Below, piece after piece: positions 42,534 to 52,801 of a DNA stretch of 64,000 bases. Position 1 is the stretch's first letter; each line of letters starts with the position of its first letter. The stretch lies in the NCBI GenBank assembly GCA_002786025.1, contig NHNW01000046.1:434001-498000 (forward strand), given 5' to 3'. The notes under the pieces were generated by a model, which saw nothing but the letters and a program-made list of their open reading frames with translations, did not search any database and was not told the DNA's origin. This stretch comes from Zasmidium citrigriseum. Taxonomy: Eukaryota; Ascomycota; Dothideomycetes; Mycosphaerellales; Mycosphaerellaceae. The position numbers were made by a program, and so were the translations under genes.

Positions 42534-45500
42534 ATGGCTCCGCTCCCAATCAAGTTCACCGAGCAGCTGAATCTCACTTCGGTGGGCATCCAGGTATGTC
42601 TTGCGCCGCGGTGATGGATCAGCAGCTGGCAGTGTTTGGCGCGCACAAGATCATTTGCTGACTGCCTGAACAGCCTGCCTCGATAGGCTTCAACTCCTGC
42701 ACCCTCGAATCCGATCATTTCGTCTGCGTACGGCAGAAAGTCGACGAGAATGCCCAGCCCGAAGTCATCATCATCAACCTCAAGAATGGCAACAATGTCA
42801 TGAAGAGGCCCATCAAGGCCGACAGTGCCATCATGCACTGGAGCAAAGAGATCATCGCGCTCAAGGCCGGCGGCAAGACACTGCAGATATTCGATCTGGG
42901 GCAGAAGAGTAAGATCAAGAGCTGCACAATGACCGAAGATGTGGTGTTTTGGAAGTGGTTCAGTGACAGCTCGCTTGGCCTTGTTACGGACACCAGCGTA
43001 TATCACTGGAACATCTTCGATCCATCGCAGGTGTCGCCGCAGAAGATGTTCGACCGCAACCAGAATCTCAGCGGTTGCCAAATCATCAACTACCGCGTCA
43101 GCGAAGACGAGAAGTGGATGGTTGTGGTTGGCATTTCCCAGCAGCAAGGCCGCGTCGTAGGCAGCATGCAGCTCTACTCCAAGGATCGAGGAATAAGCCA
43201 GGCTATCGAGGGTCACGCCGCAGCTTTCGGAACTTTGCGAATGGAGGATGCGCCGGCAGATACCAAGCTGTTCACTTTTGCGAACCGCTCAGCAACTGGC
43301 GCCAAGCTCCATATCGTCGAAGTTGACCACACGGCGCCAAATCAGCCTTTCCAGAAGAAGGCTGTCGATATCTACTTCCCCGCCGAAGCGACGAACGACT
43401 TCCCAGTAGCCATGCAAGTATCGTCCAAGTACAAGGTGATCTACCTCGTCACGAAATACGGCTTTATCCACCTCTACGACCTCGAGACCGGCACCACCAT
43501 CTTCATGAACCGAATCTCTAGCGATACGATCTTCACGACCGCCGGCGACGAGGATGGATCGGGTATCATTGGTGTGAACAGGAAGGGTCAAGTGCTTTCC
43601 GTCAGCGTGGACGAGAGCACCATCATCCCCTACCTTCTGCAGAACCCAGAGAATGCAGAGCTTGCATACAAGTTGGCGTCAAGAGCAGGACTTCCAGGCG
43701 CAGACTCGTTATACCAGCAGCGATTCGACCAGCTTCTTGCGATGGGCGATTACCAGCAAGCCGCGAAGACAGCCGCGAACTCGCCTCAGGGCTTCCTCCG
43801 CACACCACAGACCATCGAGCGATTCAAGTTTGTGCCGCAACAGCAGGGTCAGCTTTCTGTCATCCTGCAGTACTTCGGTATGCTGCTTGACAAGGGCAAG
43901 CTGAACCAGCACGAGACTCTGGAGTTGGCTCGTCCTGTCCTGCAACAGAACCGTAAGCATCTGCTCGAGAAGTGGATGAAGGAGGGCAAGCTTGGTTGTT
44001 CCGAGCAGCTGGGTGATCTCGTCCGACTTCACGACGTGGCTCTTGCGCAGCAGATTTACCAGGAGGCCGGGGCCTCGCAGAAGGTCATCGCTGCCATGGC
44101 CGAATCTGGCAACTTTGAACAGATCTTGCCATACTCTCGGTCGGCTGGCTACACCCCTGACTTCACAGCTCTCCTCCAGCACATCGCTAGAGTCAACCCC
44201 GAGAAGGCCGCCGAGTTCGCCACCAGCATTGCGCGTGAAGATGCCAGCCTGATCGACATCGAGCGAACTGTCGACATCTTCCAGTCTCAGGGCATGATCC
44301 AGCAGGCGACCGCATTCCTTCTCGATGTGCTCTCTGCCAACCGAGAAGACCAAGGCCATCTCCAGACCCGTCTGCTTGAGATGAACTTGATGAACGCACC
44401 ACAGGTCGCCGATGCCATCTTGGGCAACGAGATGTTCTCCCACTACGATAGGCCACGTATCGCTCAGCTCTGTGAGAATGCGGGTCTGATGACCCGAGCT
44501 CTGGAGCACTACGATAACCCGGCCGATATCAAGCGCTGCATAGTCAAGTCCGATCAGATTCCCGAGGAGTTCCTGATCAACTACTTCGGCCGTCTAACTG
44601 TTGACCTCGCCATGGAATGTCTGGACGAGATGCTCAAGGTGAACATTCGACAGAACCTTCAGGCTGTCATCAATATCGCCAAGAAGTACTCCGACCTCTT
44701 CGGCCCAACTCGCATCATCGATCTTCTCGAGAAATATCGCACTGCCGAAGGTCTCTACTTCTATCTCGGTGGCATCGTCAACCTCAGCGAAGACGAGGAG
44801 GTCACATTCAAGTACATCGAGGCCGCCACCAAGATGGGCCAGTTGCAAGAGGTCGAGCGCGTTTGCCGAGAGTCCAACCACTACAACGCCGAGAAGGTCA
44901 AGAATTTCCTGAAGGAGGCTCATTTGACGGAGCAGCTGCCTTTGATCATTGTCTGCGACCGTTTCAACTTCGTTCACGACTTGGTGCTCTATCTCTACAA
45001 GAACCAGCAATTCAAGTCTATCGAGGTGTACGTCCAGCGTGTCAACCCTGCGCGGACTCCCGGTGTCATCGGTGGCTTGCTCGATGTTGATTGCGACGAA
45101 AACATCATCAAGGGTCTGCTGAACTCTGTCTCGCCGCAGAGCATCCCCATTGATGAGCTCGTCTCGGAGGTTGAATCTCGCAACCGGCTCAAGCTCCTTC
45201 TGCCATTCCTCGAGCAGACCTTGGCGTCCGGCAACCAGCAACAAGCTGTCTACAACGCCCTGGCCAAGATCTATATCGACAGCAACAACAATCCTGAGAA
45301 ATTTCTCAAGGAGAACGACCAGTACGACACCCTCACCGTTGGAAAGTACTGCGAGAAGCGCGATCCAAGTCTGGCCATCATCGCCTACCAGAAGGGCCAG
45401 AACGACCTCGAGCTCATCAGCATTACAAATGAGAATGCCATGTTCCGTGCACAAGCCCGGTATCTGCTCGAGCGGGCTGATCCAGAGATCTGGTCTTACG

Positions 45501-47828
45501 TGCTTTCCGACAACAACATCCACCGGAGATCGCTCGTCGACCAGGTCATCTCGACTGCCGTTCCCGAGGTAAGTGCTGCTTGACCCAGCTAAAGACAGCT
45601 TGACTAACACTTCTTTTCAGAGCACGGATCCAGAGAAAGTCAGCATTGCTGTCAAGGCCTTCATCGATGCCGATATGCCTGTTGAGCTGATCGAGCTGCT
45701 CGAGAAGATCATCCTCGAGCCGTCAACGTTCAGCGACAACTCCAACTTGCAGAACCTGCTCATGCTCACTGCTGCCAAGTCGGATCGTGGACGCGTTGCG
45801 AACTACATCCAGCAGCTTGACAACTACAGCCCAGATGACATCGCTCAGCAGTGCATCGAGGTTGGCATGTACGAGGAGGCTTTCCTCATCTACAAGAAGG
45901 CCAACAACCATCTCGAGGCGTCCAATGTGCTCGTTGACCACGTTGTCAGCATTGACCGCGCTCAGGAGTATGCCGACCAGGTCGATCTGCCCGAGGTCTG
46001 GAGCAAGGTCGCTAAGGCTCAGCTTGATGGTCTTCGCGTGACAGATTCGATCGAGTCGTACATCCGCGCCCAAGATCCATCGAACTACCTGGAAGTCATC
46101 GAGACTGCAACGCATGCTGGAAAGGATGAAGACCTCATCAAGTTCCTCAAGATGGCCCGCAAGACTCTTCGCGAGCCACCCGTCGATACCGCTCTTGCGT
46201 TCTGTTACGCTCGCACCAACCAGATGGCCGAGCTGGAGGACTTCCTCCGGTCATCGAACGTGGCCAATGTGGAAGAGTCTGGTGACAAGGCTTACGAAGA
46301 GGGTTATCATGAGGCTGCGAAGATCTTCTACAGCTCTATCTCGAACTGGGCCAAGCTCGCCACCACCCTCGTGCATTTGGAGGATTACCAGGCCGCTGTC
46401 GAGTGCGCCCGGAAAGCCAACAGCGTCAAGGTCTGGAAGCAAGTCAACGAGGCATGCGTGGCCAAGAAGGAGTTCCGTCTGGCGCAGATCTGCGGTCTGA
46501 ACTTGATCGTCCACGCGGAAGAGCTCAGCGACCTTGTCAAGCAATACGAGCGTAACGGATACTTCGACGAGCTCATCTCGCTGCTTGAGGCTGGTCTGGG
46601 TCTTGAGCGTGCGCATATGGGTAAGTGCCTACGAAACTCATAGTATTAATGAATGGCGACTGACAAGACTTTAGGCATGTTCACCGAGCTTGGTATTGCT
46701 CTGAGCAAGTACCATCCCGATCGGGTGATGGAGCACCTGCGTATCTTCTGGGGTAGAATCAACATACCGAAGGCCATCCGAGCTTGCGAGGAAGCGCATC
46801 TCTGGCCTGAACTCGTCTTCTTGTACGCTCACTACGACGAGTTCGACAACGCCGCTCTTGCCATGATGGAACGCGCCGCCGATGCCTGGGAACACCACAC
46901 TTTCAAGGAGACGATCGTCAAGGTCGCTAACTTGGAGATCTACTACAGAGCCCTGAACTTCTACCTGCAAGAGCAGCCGTCTCTTCTCACAGACCTGCTG
47001 CAGGTGCTCACGCCACGGATCGATGTCAACCGAGTTGTTCGCATGTTTGAGAAGTCCGACAACATCCCATTGATCAAGCCCTTCTTGCTCAATGTGCAGT
47101 CTCAGAACAAGCGTGCCGTCAACGACGCTATCAACGACTTGCTCATCGAGGAAGAAGACTACAAGCAGCTGCGCGATAGTGTTGAGAACTTCGACAACTA
47201 CGAGGCAGTCGCTCTTGCACAGAGACTGGAGAAGCACGATCTTGTTTTCTTCCGACAAATCGCTGCCAACATCTACCGCAAGAACAAGCGATGGGACAAG
47301 TCCATCCAGCTGTCCAAGCAGGACAAGCTTTACAAGGACGCCATCGAGACTGCTGCCATCTCCAGCAAGGAAGAGGTCGTGGAGGAGCTCCTGCGCTACG
47401 TAAGTCTATGCTCAGTGATGATTAAGTGCGCAAAACTAACATTTCAACAGTTCGTCGATATCGGCAGCAAGGAGTGCTACGTGGGCATGCTCTACGCCTG
47501 CTACGACCTCATTCCATTGCACACTGTCATGGAGGTCTCATGGCGCCACGGCTTGAACGACTTCACGATGCCGTTCATGATCAACTACATGTCGCAGCAA
47601 GCAGCAACCATCTCGGAGCTCAAGCGCGACAACGACGAGCGCAAGGCCCGGGAGGCTTCAGAGAAGAAGGACGAGGACACTGGCCCAATCCTCGGTCAGT
47701 CGAGACTGATGTTGACGCAAGGCCCGATGCAGACTGGACAGGCACCCTCACCTTACGGCATGGCACAGCCAAACGGCATCATGCCTCAACCAACAGGCTA
47801 CGGCGGCATGGCTGGTGGATTCAGATAA
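42534..47828 (+). CDS. CHC1: Clathrin heavy chain
   Basis: Five exons: 42534-42593, 42674-45568, 45621-46620, 46675-47399 and 47451-47828; introns of 80, 52, 54 and 51 nt, all GT-AG. Spliced length 1,685 residues, the normal size. The N-terminal beta-propeller (about 1-330) starts MAPLPIKFTEQLNLTSVGIQ and includes MTEDVVFWKW; the linker and alpha-solenoid of repeated clathrin heavy chain repeats follow to about 1,580. Landmarks are NLAIKFAS-like and HTVMEVSWRHGLNDFTMPF near the trimerisation domain at the C-terminus, and a short Gln/Pro/Gly-rich tail. Forms the triskelion coat of endocytic and trans-Golgi vesicles. The last intron is 51 nt without a stop; removal gives LLRYFVDIGSKECYVG, the conserved form, so it is a true intron. 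An ATG-initiated first exon of only 20 codons is confirmed by the family N-terminus. Confidence 0.97.
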
Positions 47829-48065
47829 GAGCTGTCTGAGTGTTGTAATACAGGTTTGTATCAAAGCGAACAGAGGGTGGTTGCAAAAGCTGGGGATACG
47901 ACTGGGTTGTATCCAGGGGAAGGGAGGTCAGCATAGGAAGCGGGCGTTCTCAGGGCGCACTTGATCACCTGCTTCGTCTTCCTCGCGAATGGATATGCTG
48001 TCTATTGTACATTAGAGAGCAATTAATCGCCAGGTTCTTGTTTTAACCCCTTCCAACTTCCGTTG
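47829..48065. other. Convergent 3' region
   Basis: About 240 bases between the ends of the clathrin and P450 genes. No gene seen. Confidence 0.4.
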
Positions 48066-49699
48066 TTACTTCACCAACACCCTCAGCCCCTGACTCCCCT
48101 TTCTCGGCTTTGGCGTGATGTAGTCATACGCCACGTCGATATCCTTTCTCTCCGTCTGGTAGATCTCGAAATCGAATCGTCGAAATACGGCCGCGAGCGC
48201 CATGTAAATCTCCGCTTGAGCGAGGTTCTGGCCGATGCAGTTTCGGGTTCCTTTGCTGTATGGGACGAGGTATCTCTTGCGTTTCACGCCTTCGGACCCT
48301 AAGAACCGTTCGGGATCGAAGGTGTTTGGGTCAGGGAAGACTGAGGGGTGCTCATGCCTGTGAGAAGTCAGTGAATGTTTGAGATGCAACATCTGGGCTC
48401 TTTTACATGAACATAGATGACATTCCCACTGGCGTGTTTGGTGGGATCGTGTATTGCTCGTCGAAGGGAATCGGGGCGTGGGAGATGCGTTGAAGACGAT
48501 GGATATTGCCTGGGGCGATGCGGTGGCCTTCGTTTATGACCTGGAAAAGAAGAATCAGTGACTGAAAATGACATGGGACCTTGGGAGCGTACGGCGCTTA
48601 GGTACTCGAGACTCTCGAGTTCGACGAGTGGTAAGAGAGTGTTTGGATCCGGCATTGCTTCTTCCAGTTCTGCTTTCAGACGAGCCAGGACATCAGGGTT
48701 GCTCAAGACATGAAAGGCTGTGCAATTGAGGTGGTAGGCTGTGGTCGTCTGCCCTGCTCCCACGATGTTCTGTGCTTCTTCCGTAAAGTGCGTGATGTTT
48801 CGATCCTCAGGGGGGAGATCTGGACTCTTGAGCAGTTCGTGGAAGACGGTCAGATGGCTGTTAGCTGTGTATTTCTCTTCTTCGGGGTTCTCCATGATGG
48901 TCTGAATCTGTTTGCTTAGGTCGAGTTGGTACTTGATGATGGTCATGATTTGGGGGTTGAGCTTTTCAACGAGCCAGAGGGGAAGTCTCTTCATGAGTTT
49001 TTGTAGCCAGGGGAAGAACTCGGCGATGTAGCATCCTTCGAGAATGTCGTCGACGGCTGAGATCCAGCCGGGAGCGAATTGAGGATCGTCCAAAGCGCCG
49101 TACGATTTTGCAAAGGCATACTCGCTCACGATGTCGATTGTGAGGGCAGCAAAAGCATACTTGAGACTCAGGGGCTGGCCCGTTCCTTTGAAGCCAGCAA
49201 TACGACTGCAAAGCTTCTCGACGTTCGCTGCAATCGATCCCGAAAGCTGGACGACCGATCTCTTCGAAAACAGCCGATTCAGGGGCGCTCTCCTAGCTCG
49301 ATGCACATGATGTTCGACCGAAGCAAAGAACGTCGTCGGTGTTCCCACGACATCTGCCGCGAACTTCCACTTATCACGAGGGTTGCCGGCGCCGGTAAAG
49401 AGCTCGTCGTAGAAGTCAGGGGCGTCGACGTGGAGCTCGTAAGGAGAGATGCGGACGATTGGTCCGTAGCGTCGATGAAAGTCCTTGATGACGAATTGGT
49501 ATTGTCCGCCACGGATCACGTCGTGGTAGAATTCGTAGAGCTGTGTTGCGGCTGCTATCTTTGGTCCCGGGAATCGCGTCAGGGGGTGGAAGAGGAGGCG
49601 ATAGATGACGAGGCTGATCGCGTAGCCAAGTAGAAGTGCAACGATTGATGCCGCGGTGGCCGTGAGCGACCATCCTTGAATGAGGTTGACTGTGTTCAT
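48066..49699 (-). CDS. Cytochrome P450, CYP58-like (trichodiene-oxygenase-type family)
   Basis: Three exons on the minus strand, 49699-48593, 48540-48407 and 48357-48066, with introns of 52 nt (GTACGC...CCAG) and 49 nt (GTAAAA...ACAG); 510 residues. A membrane anchor lies at about 10-35. The K-helix ExxR reads EGHR, the PERF motif reads DPERF, and the heme-binding loop is YSKGTRNCIG with the ligand Cys. The I-helix reads GAGQTTT, where the usual acidic residue before the Thr pair is replaced by Thr. The C-terminal half (YLVPYSKGTRNCIGQNLAQA) most resembles fungal CYP58-type enzymes, which include Tri4, but that subgroup is broad and gives no proof of substrate. No terpene or polyketide synthase is in the window. 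The start at 49699 (MNTVNLIQGW) is preferred over an in-frame ATG at 49858. Confidence 0.92.
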
Positions 49700-50427
49700 C
49701 TTGCCGTTCGAACTGATGTCAAGTCTTGAAGGGACGTCATGGTTGGAAGGAGAGTGGCACAACACATACCTGCAGCTCGGTGCCGTTTGGCGCTGCTTTC
49801 TTGCATTAGCTTGCGTGGTTGCTGGGCGGCTGTTGGATATCAGCCGTACCGGGTCCATCGCAGGGCAGTGAAGTCGGGCCGGTCATGTCGTTGTGCTGTC
49901 CCTTCATTGGTTTGCCATGCGGCAGGTACGGATAATGTGACGAGACGTTGTATTAAATGTATCGAGGAGCATGTCCATATGGAAGAGCAGACTTCGCTGG
50001 CGGTGATCGATCTGATGAAAACATGAAAACATGAAAACAAAGTTGCGACGAAATACGAAAGAACATGATGACAACTTCAACAAACGGAGAAATGGATTCA
50101 TACACCTTTGCGCCTTCTGCGAGATTCGGCTTTGTGCGGCGCCGCTTCTCGTGGACTCAATATCGTTGTTCCAGTGAGCGAGGTCGATGTGCCACTCATC
50201 AACGGATCTTTGCTGGTCCAGTATTGTCCGTCGTCACTGAATTGCGTGAGATAGCCCCCGTGCTCACCTGTCACGGCGAAGGTGTTCCAGGGCAAGCTTT
50301 TGAAAAGCAAGTGGCGCGGTGGCATCAACGCTTCCGTAACGATTGGTGTTTCTGATAGCCGCCGAGACTCCTTCAGCTGTGCCTCTTCACAATACAAATA
50401 CGTGTTCTCACTTCTGACATTTCAACA
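49700..50427. other. Divergent region, P450 / ML-domain-like gene
   Basis: About 730 bases containing the P450 promoter. Open frames here are short and compositionally poor. A perfect threefold 8-base repeat lies at 50015-50038. Confidence 0.4.
50015..50038 (+). repeat. Three perfect tandem copies of ATGAAAAC
   Basis: Copies at 50015-50022, 50023-50030 and 50031-50038. Probably a simple-sequence expansion. Confidence 0.9.
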
Positions 50428-51086
50428 TTGGATATGCCCGAATTACATGCTCGTCATGAATTCCACGTACCTCTTGCTGCTGCTTGCCAATTTCACCTGG
50501 GCACTGATCCCGGCAGTCCGCCACAGCCGGGAAGCGCTTATGGCGATAACGATGCTCGATATTGTGGAGTGGCCGAAGAAGAACAACTCTTCAAGATCTC
50601 CGAGTTCGATATCGCGCCACGACCTCCATCAACGTAAGAAGCCATTTCCACAGCTCTCAGGCCCCGAGAGTTGACACAAGATGATTCCAAGTGACACTTG
50701 TCTCTTTGCGTTCCTCAAGGGTGGTATCGTCGGAGTCAGCGAGGGAGAACTTGCGGAAGTTGTCCTGAAAGTGACCGCGACGATCTCAGATGGCCGATCG
50801 TGGGACTTCGAGGAAAAGCTTGCCGAATACCCCCTGTTGATCGTCAGGCACGGCTTGCGGCAATATGGCAAGTTGCTAAAGCCTGGGCAGAACGAGATCA
50901 TTGGGGACATGGTATGTGACCAGATTGTGTCTGCTCACGAGCAATTCTGATCTTTCATCCTTCACGGGTCATTTACAGCTGGTGGACCCCAAGGATTCTT
51001 TTAACTTTAAAGCTGAAGCCAGGCTACCGGATGGGAGGACTTTGTTTTGCTTCGAATTCGATTATGACCTGGATGGGACAGCATGA
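50428..51086 (+). pseudogene. ML-domain (NPC2-like) lipid-recognition gene, apparently frameshifted near the start
   Basis: Exons 50428-50633, 50692-50911 and 50979-51086; introns of 58 nt (GTAAGA...CCAAG) and 67 nt (GTATGT...TACAG); about 177 residues from the ATG at 50428. The mature part reads as an ML domain: YGDNDARYCGV, then LFKISEFDIAPRPPS at the usual Cys and Pro-Pro positions, GELAEVVLKVTATI, and near the end DSFNFKAEARLPDGRTLFCFEFDYDL, matching the last two strands and Cys of NPC2-type proteins. These bind sterols or other lipids and are secreted or vacuolar, so a signal peptide is expected. None is in this frame, but a good one (MNSTYLLLLLANFTWALIPA) lies in another frame over 50459-50518, reading into the mature part after a shift. 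Either a single indel broke the gene, or the start differs from my model. Cysteines are fewer than usual. Confidence 0.5.
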
Positions 51087-52801
51087 TCTGTTGAGGAAAA
51101 GTCCACCGCTTGCATTCGCGTGGTATAATGTTCTCATGGTGAAGGCGTGCTTCGGTCGTGCTGCACCTTGGTTGTGACCTGGAAGTCAGCAAATCGAACA
51201 GAAGTAAATTGTCGTCTTCTGCTGTCACGGCATGTCGGACGATTGTTAGTCAATAGAGCGATATCGTCTTCTGGGTGCGAAGAGGTGCAAACATGCGCAG
51301 TATGCCTTCGGCGGGGCCGCTCTTTCCTGCTGAGGTCCAAAGGGTTGAGATAGGAAGTCACGCAGCGCATTGGCGCTCACATGTTAATCTGACCTCACCT
51401 CACCTCGCCCGAAGCGGACCTTTTGACTTGATGACTCGCCGGGAGTCAGCACTGAAGTGAAGTCCAAGCGCTTGGCGATGGCATCCATCTTCACCTCATT
51501 GCTCAATGCTACCTTCCAACATCCTCGCGCTCGGTGGCCGACGCTCTTGGTACGCATTTCAGGTTTATGCATCTCGTCGTACATGACGATGCCCGTTGGA
51601 TCCCCGAGCTTGGTCTTCTTGGACGTCTTGGCTGGGCCCAGACGCGCATCATCCGGAGATGCTTGGTTTCTGCGATTCAAGATGAGGAAAACGTTGGTCT
51701 ATCAGGCCAAGACTGACAACTCAGCTTCCAAGAAAGAACAAGCACAGATTTGATACATGCCTCGCTGCAAGCTTTGAAACAGCCAAGTCGTAGCCCCGTG
51801 GGTGGCTTTTGAGGATTGATTGGGAGCCTCACTCGGCGTAACTTGCAGAAAACAAGGCCGCTCTGCATCCCATGCGTATGGCAATCGATATGGTGTTCTC
51901 AGTGGAGCGGGCAATTGCAGATGGCTTGATGGTCGGGGACTTGGCCTCTTGGGTTCTGCAGCACAAGAATGAACGATCAACTGTGCGTGCCCGGCTGCAA
52001 AGGAGATCTCGGTGACGCACGTGCAGGCGCTGTGTGATTCAGCGCTTGGACGACGGTGGATGTTGAGCAGAAAAATGTTCCTGCGGCGGTTGGGCGGATA
52101 GCTATCCGCGAAAGCAGCTTCCCGGCCTTACTCAATGCGATCATCACACCAGTACTGCGTAGTCTGGGCGTCGTCGTCGCCTGCCCACGCTTGGCGGTGA
52201 GAGTGGACTGAGGCTGGTTGGGAGCACCTGGCTGGAAGGGAGGCAGGGTGGAGCAGGCCGACCGTTTGGTTTTTGCGGGCGAAAAAGTAATATTGCTGCG
52301 TTACGACGGGCAACCAGCACAGTCACCCCGCCAAGCCAGTGCCATTGAGATCAAAAGGACGACGGCAGCCCGGTTTGTGCTGCTTTGTTCTCCAGATCCA
52401 CAGCACAGACGGCACATCCTCCTGCAAGGAACCAGTTCATCGCGAGCCTCGCCGACGCTTTGGCAGCAGCACGAAAAAGACCGGAGAGGCGGTGCGGTGT
52501 ATCGCTACTAATACCCGGATTCCCATTCAGCGCCGCCTTATCGAGAGTTTTCGTCACCTCGGGACTGGGCGTTAGCTTGCGCGCCCCTCGCTGAAGCTCC
52601 GTCACTACCAGAGCTCCCACGTCTCCACGGCTGCGAGCTGCTATCACAACCGATCTTCGGTCGAGTCCAAATTCGACTCACCTCCACGCGCTTTAATTGC
52701 TTCTCCCTCCTCTCCCATAAGTCGCTGCTGTCCACGCGACTGTCTCTTTTCTCCAACTCTTGAGCTGCAGCGGCGTAGCGGGGATTGGACATTCTGCCAC
52801 C
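51087..52801. other. Intergenic region upstream of pyruvate carboxylase
   Basis: About 1.7 kb. The last 200 bases are pyrimidine-rich with CTCCCTCC and TCTTTTCTCC runs, as in strong fungal promoters and leaders. No gene or recognisable element was seen further upstream. Confidence 0.45.

Noticed and set aside
43709..44509. Long open frames antisense to clathrin heavy chain (also 42518-43216 and 45610-44594)
   Set aside because: They mirror a well-supported coding gene, where codon bias on the sense strand keeps the opposite strand open. Their composition is that of antisense shadow.
50681..51086. ATG at 50681 as the start of the ML-like gene
   Set aside because: An acceptor at 50690-50691 joins the upstream exon in frame and restores the ML-domain Pro-Pro to DTC segment, so this ATG is inside an intron.
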